Assembly (NCBI GenBank): GCA_030019255.1 | Contig: JASEFK010000007.1 | Coordinates: 1-64,000 of the forward strand | DNA: 64,000 nucleotides | Direction: 5' to 3' | From: Actinomycetota bacterium | GTDB lineage: Bacteria > Actinomycetota > Geothermincolia > Geothermincolales > RBG-13-55-18 | In this document: in pieces, positions 10,924 to 18,939 of the stretch | How positions within the stretch are numbered: position 1 is the first letter of the stretch | How the letters are laid out: the number at the start of each line of letters is the position of its first letter | The notes under the pieces: model-generated | The model's database searches: none | What the model was told of the DNA's origin: nothing | The model's input: only the letters and a program-made list of their open reading frames with translations | Position numbers and translations under genes: made by a program

Positions 10924-11700
10924 TCACTTGAAACTGCTGATCAGGGAACGCACCACCAGCCCCCATCCGTCGACCAAGACGAAGAGCAGCAGCTTGAAGG
11001 GGAGAGAGATGATCATGGGGGGAAGCATGAGCATCCCCATGGACATGAGGGTGCCCGAGACCAGTATGTCCACGATCAGGAAAGGGATGAAGATCAGGAA
11101 GGCGATGATGAACGCCTTCTTCAACTCGCTGACCACGAAGGCGGGAACCAGCACCATGGTGGAAACTTGCTCCGGGCTCTCCGGTCTTTCCTCCGAGGAG
11201 AGGTTCAGGAAGAGCTCCAAGTCCTTTTCCTCCGTCTGTCGTAGCATGAACTCCCGCAGGGGCTCCAACCCGCGCCGGAAGGCCTCCTCCCTCTGGATGG
11301 ACCCCTCCATGTAAGGCTTCACCGCCTCGTTGTTTATCCTGCTCACCACGGGCGACATGATGAAAAGGGAGAGGAACAGGGCCACCCCGATGATCACCTG
11401 GTTGGGCGGAAGCTGCGCCGTGCCGATGGCATTGCGCATGAAAGACAGGATAACCACCACCCTGGTGAAACAGGTCATGCACAGGAGCACGGTGGGGATC
11501 AGGGCCAGGAGGGTGATCAAGATGAGCAACTGCACCAGGGAGTTGCTCCTCGAACCCTCCTCCAGCGTGTTCACCAGTTCGTCCTCCTCGGGTTGGGCCG
11601 AGGCGCGCTGCATCCCCGAGGCGAGGAAGGCCATGACCAGCAGGAGCACGAAGGCCGTTCCGGCCGCCGCGAGGAGGACGGGTTTCCTTCTCCTTCCCAT
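10924..11700 (-). CDS. fliP: Flagellar biosynthesis protein FliP
   Basis: 258 residues. A cleavable signal peptide (MGRRRKPVLLAAAGTAFVLL, ending near ASAQ) precedes the FliP core with LLALIPTVLLCMTCFTRVV, a hydrophilic periplasmic loop and C-terminal helices (SMGMLMLPPMIISLPFKLLL). It is the main subunit of the FliPQR gate. The ATG at 11700 is chosen because AAGGTGGA lies 6 nt upstream; an in-frame ATG at 11721 would overlap the fliO stop but has a poor site. Normal length. Confidence 0.95.
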   Translation of the reverse strand: MGRRRKPVLLAAAGTAFVLLLVMAFLASGMQRASAQPEEDELVNTLEEGSRSNSLVQLLILITLLALIPTVLLCMTCFTRVVVILSFMRNAIGTAQLPPNQVIIGVALFLSLFIMSPVVSRINNEAVKPYMEGSIQREEAFRRGLEPLREFMLRQTEEKDLELFLNLSSEERPESPEQVSTMVLVPAFVVSELKKAFIIAFLIFIPFLIVDILVSGTLMSMGMLMLPPMIISLPFKLLLFVLVDGWGLVVRSLISSFK

Positions 11701-11717
11701 CCATTTTCCACCTTCGT

Positions 11718-12557
11718 TCATCTCCACGCGGGCCTGCGCCTTCTCGCCGTCTTCCATCTCAGCTCCTCGAGGAGGTCACGCTTCCCGGTCCGAGATTCCG
11801 ACCTCTCGTGCGGCGGCGCCATTTCCTCCCTCAACAGGGCCAGGAACTCGTCCTCCAGGAACTCAGCCTCCTCGGCCTCCACCAGCGCCTCCGTGTCCAC
11901 CTCCCCCAGGAGGGTGAGCCCCTTCTCCGCTTCGCCGATCATGAGAATCCTGTTTCCCGCCCTCACCTCGTAGATGCCCGAGGCGGGGCCCAGGCGGGTA
12001 TAGCCGACCACCTCCAGCCTCCCCCCGGCGGGAAGCCTCTTTCTCCCGGAGCTCCTTGCCGCCACGAACCTGGTCGCCAACAGGAGCGCCGCCACCACCG
12101 CCAGCCCCAGGAAGACCTTGAGGAGGCTTCCCCCGAGGTCGAGGGAAGGGGTTTGGCCGGAGACCTCCGGTGGGAGGGTTTCCCCTTCTCCCCCCGTGAT
12201 CGATCCCGGGAGCGTCTCCCCTTCCGGTCCCTCCTTTTCCGCTTCCCCCTCCGCCGGGGATTCCGCTTGTCCGCCCACGGAGTCCTGCGGGGCGGATTTC
12301 GCCGTGGTCACATCCCTGCCGGAGTTTTCCGCTTCCCCCTCGGCCTTCGCCGCCGCGGCGTCCCCTTCCCCTTCCCCCAGCGCCCGGGCGGCGCTCTCTC
12401 CCGCCTTCAGCCTGCCGGAGATAAAGGACACCGCGACCATGAGCAGGACCAGGAGCGCCAATCCCACCAGCGCCCTTTTCCATGGATCCTTGGCCGCCCC
12501 ACCCACCGGGGATACGCGCCGCTGCGACGTCACGGCACTGCGCGACATGGTCCTCAA
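11718..12557 (-). CDS. fliO: FliO-like flagellar assembly protein
   Basis: 279 residues. A first hydrophobic segment is at about 28-47 (ALVGLALLVLLMVAVSFISG). A long Glu/Gly/Ala-rich low-complexity linker (50-140) separates it from a second helix (SLLKVFLGLAVVAALLLATR). The cytoplasmic FliO domain follows (GGRLEVVGYTRLGPASGIYEVRAG minus its first residues, then ILMIGEAEKGLTLLGEVD). FliO stabilises FliP during gate assembly. The start is a TTG overlapping the fliY stop (TTGA), with GTGAGG eight bases upstream; an ATG at 12548 is the alternative. The linker is long for the family. Position between fliY and fliP supports the call. Confidence 0.85.
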   Translation of the reverse strand: MRTMSRSAVTSQRRVSPVGGAAKDPWKRALVGLALLVLLMVAVSFISGRLKAGESAARALGEGEGDAAAAKAEGEAENSGRDVTTAKSAPQDSVGGQAESPAEGEAEKEGPEGETLPGSITGGEGETLPPEVSGQTPSLDLGGSLLKVFLGLAVVAALLLATRFVAARSSGRKRLPAGGRLEVVGYTRLGPASGIYEVRAGNRILMIGEAEKGLTLLGEVDTEALVEAEEAEFLEDEFLALLREEMAPPHERSESRTGKRDLLEELRWKTARRRRPAWR

Positions 12558-13669
12558 GGCTGTTTCCTCACGATCTCGGTAACCCGGACGCCGAAATCCT
12601 CGTCGATCACCACCACCTCGCCGCGAGCGATGAGCTTCCGGTTGGCATATATTTCCACCGGCTCCCCCACCACCTTGTCCAGCTCGATGATGGAGCCCTC
12701 GCCGAGGGAGAGCACGTCCTTTATCCTCATGCGGGTGCGCCCCAACTCCACGGAGACCTCCAGCTCGATGTCCAGGAGCAGCCGGATGTTGTCCTCCTCG
12801 GAACGGTCGCCCCCCGCCCCACCGCCGAGGGGCAAGAACTCGGCGCGACGGACCTCCACCTCCTCCTCCGAAGCGGTGGTCGGCGGGCCGGCTTCCCCGG
12901 ATTCGCCCCGCTCCGCCACGCGCTCCTCCTCGCGGGGAAGCTCTACCTCCTCGTCCTCCTGGAGGATCATGTCCGCCAGCGCCTGGGCGAAACCCACCGG
13001 CATGAGCTGGATCATCTCGCTTTTCAAAAGGTCATCCACCCGGAACTCGAAGGCTATCTGCACCAGGTCGCCCTCCCCGTAGGACGGGGCGGGAGGGGTT
13101 TCGTCCCCGGAGGAAAAATCCAGTACCTGGATGCGAGGCGGTTGGATACTCATTTCCAGGCCCAGCATCTCGGACATGGCGTAAACGGCTCCCCCCACCA
13201 TCTGGTTCACCGCTTCCCCCACCACGCTCTGCCGGTACTCGTCCAGGGGTTCCTCCAGGTCCCTTTCCTCCTCGTCCATGATGTTGGCCACCAGGTTGGC
13301 GTCCCGCTGCGAGAGCACCAGCACCGTGCTTCCCTCCAGTCCCTCCTTGAACTCCACCCAGACGACCACGCAGGGCACGGGATGGGAGGATACCATTTCT
13401 TTCCAGTCAATCCAGGACACGCGCGGGGTGGTGATCTCCACGTCCCTTCCCAGGATGGTGGAGAGGACGGTGGCCGCACGGCCCATGGCGATGTTGAAGA
13501 ACTCCCCCAGGGCGTCGAGCTGGTCCTCGTCCAGGGGATGTTCATCCCCTTCCCCCGGGGAGGATCCGTCGCGCGACGTCGGAGGAAGCCCGGCATCCCC
13601 ACCGGAACTTCCCGACTCGCCCCTTACCAAGGCGTCTATCTCCTCCTGGGAAAGGGGTTCCTCGGCCAT
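12554..13669 (-). CDS. fliY: Flagellar motor switch phosphatase FliY (CheC-like plus FliN domain)
   Basis: 371 residues. The N-terminal EPLSQEEIDALV peptide is the CheY-P-binding type motif shared with FliM. A CheC-like phosphatase domain follows (about 50-200), with LGEFFNIAMGRAATVLS and a second half VVGEAVNQMVGGAVYAMSEM. An acidic linker leads to the C-terminal FliN/SpoA domain (about 290-370; LLLDIELEVSVELGRTRMRI, then IIELDKVVGEPVEIYANRKL). FliY builds the switch C-ring and dephosphorylates CheY in Gram-positive bacteria. The ATG at 13669 is chosen because the protein then begins as the family does. No fliM lies next to it. Confidence 0.93.
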   Translation of the reverse strand: MAEEPLSQEEIDALVRGESGSSGGDAGLPPTSRDGSSPGEGDEHPLDEDQLDALGEFFNIAMGRAATVLSTILGRDVEITTPRVSWIDWKEMVSSHPVPCVVVWVEFKEGLEGSTVLVLSQRDANLVANIMDEEERDLEEPLDEYRQSVVGEAVNQMVGGAVYAMSEMLGLEMSIQPPRIQVLDFSSGDETPPAPSYGEGDLVQIAFEFRVDDLLKSEMIQLMPVGFAQALADMILQEDEEVELPREEERVAERGESGEAGPPTTASEEEVEVRRAEFLPLGGGAGGDRSEEDNIRLLLDIELEVSVELGRTRMRIKDVLSLGEGSIIELDKVVGEPVEIYANRKLIARGEVVVIDEDFGVRVTEIVRKQP

Positions 13670-13745
13670 TTGCGTATCGACCTCCCTCCGCCGATCTCGT
13701 CTCACGGCGGCCCGTCACGCCGCTTCCGTTCCTCTCAACCTCGCC

Positions 13746-13775
13746 AAAAAAAGCGGACGGCAGCGATGCCGTCCG
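13746..13775 (-). terminator. Intrinsic terminator between cheY and fliY
   Basis: On the minus strand, stem CGGACGGC, loop ATCGCT and stem GCCGTCCG are followed by CTTTTTTT. Eight perfect pairs and a seven-T tail make a textbook terminator. It ends the cheC-cheD-cheY transcript, or limits read-through into fliY. Confidence 0.88.
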
Positions 13776-13871
13776 TGGCCCGGGGCGTGTCCTCAGCCCC
13801 GCTTTTCCCCTTCCTCGTCCCGCGGAAAGCATGGCGGGCGACCGGGGTTCTCCCGCCCCCGCCCTGCCAGC

Positions 13872-14240
13872 CTATCCCGCTTCCAGAGCCCTCCTCACCG
13901 TCTGGATGACCCTGTCCGGCTCGAAGGGCTTGACTATGAAGTCCTTGGCCCCGCTCTTGATGGCCTTGATGACCATGGATTGCTGGCCCATGGCCGAGAC
14001 CACCACCACCTTGGCCTTGGGATCCAGGTCCATTATCCTCTGCAAGGCCTCGATGCCGTCCATCTCGGGCATGGTGATGTCCATGGTCACCAGGTCGGGG
14101 GAGTGCTGCTGGTAGAAATCGACGGCCTCCTTCCCGTTCTCCCCCTCGGCCACCACCTCGTAACCGTGTTTGAGGAGGATGTTGCGTATCCTCTTGCGCA
14201 TGAAGGCCGCGTCATCGACGATCATTATCCGCGCGGTCAC
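13872..14240 (-). CDS. cheY: Chemotaxis response regulator CheY
   Basis: 122-residue single-domain receiver. Acidic pair D9/D10, phospho-acceptor D54 (LVTMDITMPEMDG), a Thr/Ser region in VVVVSAMGQ and the conserved Lys in DFIVKPFEPDRV are all present. The GTG at 14240 is chosen: AAAGGAGG lies 8 nt before it and after the alternative upstream ATG. It carries the signal from CheA to the motor switch (FliM/FliY). It is third in cheC-cheD-cheY and is followed by a strong terminator. Confidence 0.96.
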   Translation of the reverse strand: MTARIMIVDDAAFMRKRIRNILLKHGYEVVAEGENGKEAVDFYQQHSPDLVTMDITMPEMDGIEALQRIMDLDPKAKVVVVSAMGQQSMVIKAIKSGAKDFIVKPFEPDRVIQTVRRALEAG

Positions 14241-14360
14241 TCCCCTTTCCTCCTTTCCCACATCCCCCAGGATAATTCCCTCGCCTATCCCTTCATCCCC
14301 CCGATGTCCGCCGGGGAAAGGAAAATGGGGGGATTTGCCACCGGAAAAGGAAGCCGAGCC

Positions 14361-14840
14361 TCAGATCACCTCCGCGTGGTCGCCGGAGACCTTGACGATC
14401 ACCCTTCCCGTCCCCACTTCCACGATCACGTTCCTTCCGACCTCTCCCCCCACCCTCTCGGCCAGGATGGGGATGTTCAACTTGCGGAGGGCGGCGCGGG
14501 TCACGGCGACGTTCCGCTCCCCGATGTTCTGCAGGCTGTTCTCGCCGAACAGCCTGGCTCCCCCGCAGAGCTTGGCGTAAAGGTCGTCCTTGCGGGACCC
14601 CCGGCGCATCATCTCCCGGACCAGGGCGAGGACGCCCGGCCCGGCGTACTTGGCCTTCCGGTTCCCCACCAGCATCCCCTTGGTCCTCTCCGGGAGCATG
14701 ATGTGGGCCATCCCGGTCAGCGGGCCGTTGCGATCGAGCAATATCACCCCCACGCAGGATCCCAGGACGCTGGTGAGCACGTCGCCCGGGCTATCGCTTA
14801 TCTCCAGGTCTCCCATCTTGACGATAATCCGCCTGGGCAT
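14361..14840 (-). CDS. cheD: Chemoreceptor glutamine deamidase CheD
   Basis: 159 residues, the normal length. Catalytic Cys29 lies in VLGSCVGVILLD and His46 in LTGMAHIMLP. A later Thr/Ser region and YAKLCGGARLF match the family (usually K-x-FGGA). CheD deamidates receptor glutamines and binds CheC, raising CheC phosphatase activity. cheC lies 88 bp upstream and cheY 120 bp downstream, so the whole CheC-CheD-CheY adaptation module is together. Confidence 0.95.
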   Translation of the reverse strand: MPRRIIVKMGDLEISDSPGDVLTSVLGSCVGVILLDRNGPLTGMAHIMLPERTKGMLVGNRKAKYAGPGVLALVREMMRRGSRKDDLYAKLCGGARLFGENSLQNIGERNVAVTRAALRKLNIPILAERVGGEVGRNVIVEVGTGRVIVKVSGDHAEVI

Positions 14841-14928
14841 CCCTTCCCATCCTTTCCGCGCCTCGCCGCCCGCGTGGCCGGGTGCGGCGCCATGATACCC
14901 TTCCTGGGTACACCGCGAAATGGAAGCC

Positions 14929-15537
14929 CTATTCCTCCTCCACCCTCTGTACCAGCCTCTTCAGGGCCTGGTTCTCGGCCAGGAAGAGAACGTACCCCAC
15001 CGAGGAAAGTCCCTCCCCGCGAAACTGCGTCTCCAGTACCAGGGTGTACTCACTGTCCTCGCAGATCTCCAGGAGCACGGTGTTCACCACCGCCTCCAGC
15101 ATGTCTGCGGCGCAGGCGGGAGTCCCCGGGTAGAGCTCCAATCCGCTGGTCCTGGAGACCGCGGTGAGGTAGGCGTTGAAGAGTATGTTCCCCGTCTCGG
15201 CGATGGCGGAGAGGTTGTCCGGGGAAAAACCCCACTTCCGGTCCTCCGGATCCAGGAGGATGTCCAGAAGGGCCTTGGCATCCTCCAGGGCAAGGGTGTA
15301 GAGAAGGTGTCCCGTTATCTCCCCGTTGACCCGGGAATAGACGCAGATCACCGCCTGCAGGGGATCCCCGATATGCTCCGCCACCTCCTCCACCGGAACC
15401 AGGAAAGCCTGGGGCACGTCGAGAAGCATCTCTCGATCCAGCCACTTCTCCATGGAAGCGGCGGCGTGACCGGAACCAATATTGGCTATCTCCCTGAGGA
15501 CGTCGACCTCCTCGTCCTCGAGGATCATCTCCGACAT
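14929..15537 (-). CDS. cheC: CheY-P phosphatase CheC
   Basis: 202 residues. CheC-type phosphatases carry two helices with an E-x2-N active-site pattern. Both are visible: E16/N19 in LREIANIGSGHAAASM and E114/N117 in SAIAETGNILFNAYLT. The start at 15537 (MSEMILEDEEVD) has GAGGTGA upstream; the much longer open frame runs through AT-rich non-coding DNA. It is the first gene of cheC-cheD-cheY. It could also be called CheX-like, but two complete sites and the cheD neighbour favour CheC. Confidence 0.92.
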   Translation of the reverse strand: MSEMILEDEEVDVLREIANIGSGHAAASMEKWLDREMLLDVPQAFLVPVEEVAEHIGDPLQAVICVYSRVNGEITGHLLYTLALEDAKALLDILLDPEDRKWGFSPDNLSAIAETGNILFNAYLTAVSRTSGLELYPGTPACAADMLEAVVNTVLLEICEDSEYTLVLETQFRGEGLSSVGYVLFLAENQALKRLVQRVEEE

Positions 15538-15884
15538 GATCTCACCTCGCTCCCGAGGGAACGGCCGGCATCGCCGCCACAACCCGGAGTCCTTGCGCTT
15601 GGACTGTTTTTCTTTTCCTGGGGAAACTAATACCAGCGCAGCCGTCTCCCCATCCTCCCCTTTACGTCCCCCCGCGACGCGCCAAAAGGTGGATAATCCC
15701 GATCGGGAAAACCCGAAATTCACCCTTTTGTGTGCCGGAACGGGGAAATTGGGTCGATATAAGGTTTTCCTTATTCCGGCGATAATGCCTGCAGCGGGCG
15801 GGTTGCACCCGGGTTCCGAGATGGGAGCGACGTTTTGCGTCCGTCCCGGTAGATATCGAGAGTACTCACGCCGAGAGAAAGTGA
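15538..15884. other. Divergent control region between cheC and the histidine kinase
   Basis: 347 bp between genes transcribed away from each other. It contains a sigma-D/sigma-28-like site on the plus strand (separate entry) and a perfect 12-bp palindrome TCCCGATCGGGA at 15697-15708. No clear promoter for the minus-strand cheC unit was found. Confidence 0.45.
15760..15785 (+). promoter_or_regulatory. Candidate flagellar-sigma (sigma-28/SigD) promoter
   Basis: TAAGGTTT (consensus TAAAGTTT) at 15760-15767, a 10-bp spacer, and GGCGATAA (consensus GCCGATAA) at 15778-15785. There is one mismatch in each box and the spacer is one base short of the usual 11. It points at the histidine kinase gene about 100 bp downstream. 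Confidence 0.4.
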
Positions 15885-17504
15885 ATGCCGATAATGAAGG
15901 GGGAAGGAAAAGAATCCGCGTCATCCACCCTTAACCTGGTGTCCTTTTCCGGAACGGCATCCGTGGACGCGGCACTCCAGCGCCATTCCCAGAACCTGAA
16001 AAGGGAATACCTTAGCCTGGCGCCGGAATCCTACCGTCCAGCCGCGGTACTGGACGACCAGGGGAGGATAGTGCGCTGCAACGAGATCTTCGCCCGCGTG
16101 CTAGGCCTGGAGGAGGACAAGGCCGGGTCGATAACCTTCTTCGACCTCCTGGAAGAGGAGGAAAGAGCCAGGCTTTCCCCCCTATTCCGGGAACTGCTCG
16201 AGAGGCCGGGTTACTCCTTCCTCTCCTCCACGCGCCTCCTGTGCGGAGTGGAACTGGCCTTCAACGCCGCGCTGCTGTTCAGGAACCTGACCGACCATCG
16301 CGAGATCGGGGGTATCGTCCTGGAAATCCTGGACCTCTCGGGATGCGCGCGGGCAAAGAAGACCCTCGACGAGATCAACCGCCTCTTCTGCCGGCTGGGT
16401 CCGAACGCGGCGGAGAACTTCCAACTGGTCGTGTCCTCGGTCCGGGAACTTTTCGAGGCCGACTCCTGCTGTTACTTCCGTTGGGAAAAAGACCGTCTCC
16501 AGCTCTATCCCTCCCCGGGAACCCCCCTCGTTGATCCAAGGGAGGAAAATCCCCAGCGATTCCTCGTCCTGCGGATACTGGGGCGGCAGGCGGAAGAGCC
16601 CCTATACCTCCCCGACCTTGCCCTGCACGATGAACTTCTCACCGATCCTGTGGCCCTTTCCTTGGGGGCGCGCACCTTCTACGGACAGCCGGTCATGCAC
16701 GCGGGCAAGGCGGCCGGAGCCCTATGCCTGTACCACAGGAACGCCCGCGTGTACACCCGGGACGAGAAGGACTGCCTCAACCTGCTTGCCCGGTTCATCT
16801 CCCTGGAGGAAGCGCACCTGCAGCACGAGCTTTCCCTCCGGGACCTCATAGACGTGGTCTCCCACGAGCTGCGGCATCCCATATCCATCATCCTCGGCTA
16901 CGCCCATACCCTCAAGAGCCACCGGAACCGCCTCGACCAGGGAATGGTGGAGGAGATCCTCTCCCGCATCGAGAACGGGGCCAAGCGACTGGAACACACC
17001 ACTATGGAGATACTGGAGGTCTCCAAGCTGGAAAAGGGCATGCTCTCCCTGCGGAGAGAGGAAACCGACCTCCAGCCGCTGCTGGAAAGGGCCGTGGAGG
17101 AGATGCGGGCCAAGGGGACCAATCATCCCATGTACGTGCACCCCGCCCTTGGACTCCCTCCCGTGAAGATCGACGCGGACAAGATCCTCAAGGTCCTCAT
17201 CATCCTGCTGGATAACGCGGCCAAGTATTCGCCCGACGGAGAACCCATCGAACTGACCGCCGAGGTCCTGGCGGACGAGGCGGTGATCTCGGTGAAGGAC
17301 CGGGGACCGGGCATCCCCGTGGAGGACCGCCTGCTGGTATTCGAGAAGTTCTACCAGGTGGAGGAGGCCATGCACCATTCCCTGCCCGGCATCGGGCTGG
17401 GGCTTTACCTGGCCCGGGAGATCGTGCAGGCCCACGGGGGAAGGATATGGTGCACGGAGAGGAAGGGCGGGGGTTCCGTTTTCCGCTTCGCCCTTCCCCT
17501 GTAG
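15885..17504 (+). CDS. PAS-GAF sensor histidine kinase, soluble
   Basis: 539 residues without membrane segments. A PAS domain (about 52-145; AVLDDQGRIVRCNEIFARVL) is followed by a GAF-like domain (about 165-310; LVVSSVRELFEADSCCYF). HisKA has phospho-acceptor H327 in VVSHELRHPISIIL. The HATPase domain has the N box (LLDNAAKYSP), G1 (DRGPGIP), F box (FEKFYQ) and G2 (GIGLGLYLAREI). All kinase motifs look intact. The ligand of the PAS/GAF part is unknown. No receiver gene is adjacent; the orphan LuxR-type regulator at 3.3-4.0 kb is a possible partner. A sigma-28-like promoter upstream hints at control with motility genes. Confidence 0.92.
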   Translation: MPIMKGEGKESASSTLNLVSFSGTASVDAALQRHSQNLKREYLSLAPESYRPAAVLDDQGRIVRCNEIFARVLGLEEDKAGSITFFDLLEEEERARLSPLFRELLERPGYSFLSSTRLLCGVELAFNAALLFRNLTDHREIGGIVLEILDLSGCARAKKTLDEINRLFCRLGPNAAENFQLVVSSVRELFEADSCCYFRWEKDRLQLYPSPGTPLVDPREENPQRFLVLRILGRQAEEPLYLPDLALHDELLTDPVALSLGARTFYGQPVMHAGKAAGALCLYHRNARVYTRDEKDCLNLLARFISLEEAHLQHELSLRDLIDVVSHELRHPISIILGYAHTLKSHRNRLDQGMVEEILSRIENGAKRLEHTTMEILEVSKLEKGMLSLRREETDLQPLLERAVEEMRAKGTNHPMYVHPALGLPPVKIDADKILKVLIILLDNAAKYSPDGEPIELTAEVLADEAVISVKDRGPGIPVEDRLLVFEKFYQVEEAMHHSLPGIGLGLYLAREIVQAHGGRIWCTERKGGGSVFRFALPL

Positions 17505-17518
17505 GCGCATTCCGACCG

Positions 17519-17538
17519 AGCGGGCGGGAACACCCGCT
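17519..17538 (+). terminator. Weak hairpin between convergent kinase and aroA
   Basis: AGCGGG, an 8-nt loop and CCCGCT are followed by only two T residues. It lies 15 bp after the kinase stop and could end that transcript. The short tail keeps confidence low. Confidence 0.35.
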
Positions 17539-17539
17539 T

Positions 17540-18826
17540 TCAGCCACCGACCAGCAAGCGCAAGGTGTCCAGGAAATCGGGGAAGGAGATATCCACGCAC
17601 TCCCACCCGGAGATGACCGTCTCCCCCTCTGCGCAGAGGGCAGCCACGGCAAGGGACATGGCGATGCGGTGGTCCCCGTGGGAGTCCACCCGCGCCCCCC
17701 GCAAGCTCACCGGGCCACTGACCACGAAGCCGTCGGGAAGCTCCTCGATGGAGGCGCCCATCTTGCGCAGCTCCCCGCAGACGGCGGCGATACGGTCGCT
17801 CTCCTTGACCCGCAGCTCGCCGGCTCCCCTGACCACCGTCTCCCCCCGCGCCCGGCACCCTAGGACGGCAAGGAGGGGCACCTCGTCGATGAGGGCAGGT
17901 ATCCGCCACCCATCCACCTCCACGCCACTGAGGGAGGCGCTTCCAACCTCCAGATCTCCACGCGGCTCGTTGCACACCTCCCGGTAGTGGGATTCGAGAA
18001 CCAGGGCCCCCATGGAATTGAGGACGGAGAGGAAACCGGCCCGGGTGGGGTTAAGCCCCACATCCTTGATGATCAGCCGTGAACCCGGCACCATCGCCGC
18101 AGCCGCCAGGAGAAAGGAGGCGCTGGAGAGATCCCCGGGAACGTCGATCTCCACGGGCTCGAGCTCCGACCTCCGGATGACCAGGGCACCGTCCTCCCCG
18201 AAGGAGAGATCGGCGCCCATGAGCAGGAGCATCCTCTCGGTGTGGTCGCGCGAGGAACGCCCGCCCAGGATGCGCGTCTCCCCCTCTGCCTGTAGGCCGG
18301 CCAGCAGCAGCGCCGATTTTACCTGGGCGCTGTCCACCTCCATGCGGTATTCTATCCCCTTGAGTTCCCCGCCTCGGATGACCAGGGGTGGTCGGTCTCC
18401 TTCCCCCATGGCCTCTATCTCCGCCCCCATGAGCCGCAGGGGACGCACGATGCGCCCCATGGGCCGGCGCCGCAGGGAATCATCCCCGGTTAGCTCGCAG
18501 CGGAAGGGCCTCCCGGCAAGGGCGCCGGCTAAGAGACGCATGGTGGTGGCGGAGTTCCCGGCGTCCAGGGTCTCCGCGGGAGCTTTCCATCCCTCCGGAC
18601 CCTTCCCCCTCACGGTCAGGGTATCCCCCTCCAGGTCGGCCTCCACCCCCAGCCGGAGGAGGCAATGCAGGGTGCTCAGGCAATCCCCGGAGCGGAGGAA
18701 AGGTCGGGCCACGGTGGTGCCCCGGGCCATGGCCCCCAGGATGGCCGCCCGGTGGGAAATGGATTTATCCGGGGGGACCCTCAACTCCCCCCGCAGGGAG
18801 CGCCTTCCGCTGATGGTGATTTCCAT
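17540..18826 (-). CDS. aroA: 3-phosphoshikimate 1-carboxyvinyltransferase (EPSP synthase)
   Basis: 428 residues, full length. It joins shikimate 3-phosphate and phosphoenolpyruvate in the sixth shikimate step. The N-terminal PEP/S3P motif DKSISHR is at 20-26, and the C-terminal RVKESDR and DHRIAM motifs are present. The glycine loop reads LDAGNSATTMR: Ala93 occupies the place of Gly96 of the E. coli enzyme and of the Ala found in the glyphosate-insensitive CP4 class. It is the last gene of aroF-tyrA-aroA, 113 bp after tyrA. Chorismate synthase is not nearby. Confidence 0.96.
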   Translation of the reverse strand: MEITISGRRSLRGELRVPPDKSISHRAAILGAMARGTTVARPFLRSGDCLSTLHCLLRLGVEADLEGDTLTVRGKGPEGWKAPAETLDAGNSATTMRLLAGALAGRPFRCELTGDDSLRRRPMGRIVRPLRLMGAEIEAMGEGDRPPLVIRGGELKGIEYRMEVDSAQVKSALLLAGLQAEGETRILGGRSSRDHTERMLLLMGADLSFGEDGALVIRRSELEPVEIDVPGDLSSASFLLAAAAMVPGSRLIIKDVGLNPTRAGFLSVLNSMGALVLESHYREVCNEPRGDLEVGSASLSGVEVDGWRIPALIDEVPLLAVLGCRARGETVVRGAGELRVKESDRIAAVCGELRKMGASIEELPDGFVVSGPVSLRGARVDSHGDHRIAMSLAVAALCAEGETVISGWECVDISFPDFLDTLRLLVGG

Positions 18827-18939
18827 TCCTTACCTCTGGCGTGGCCGTTTCCTCCGCCGCCTCACCGCATCCGCCGGCTCCGTCCGCCCGGTCGCACCGC
18901 AGAAGACGACCGCCTCCGCTCCCCACCGACGCTCACCTC

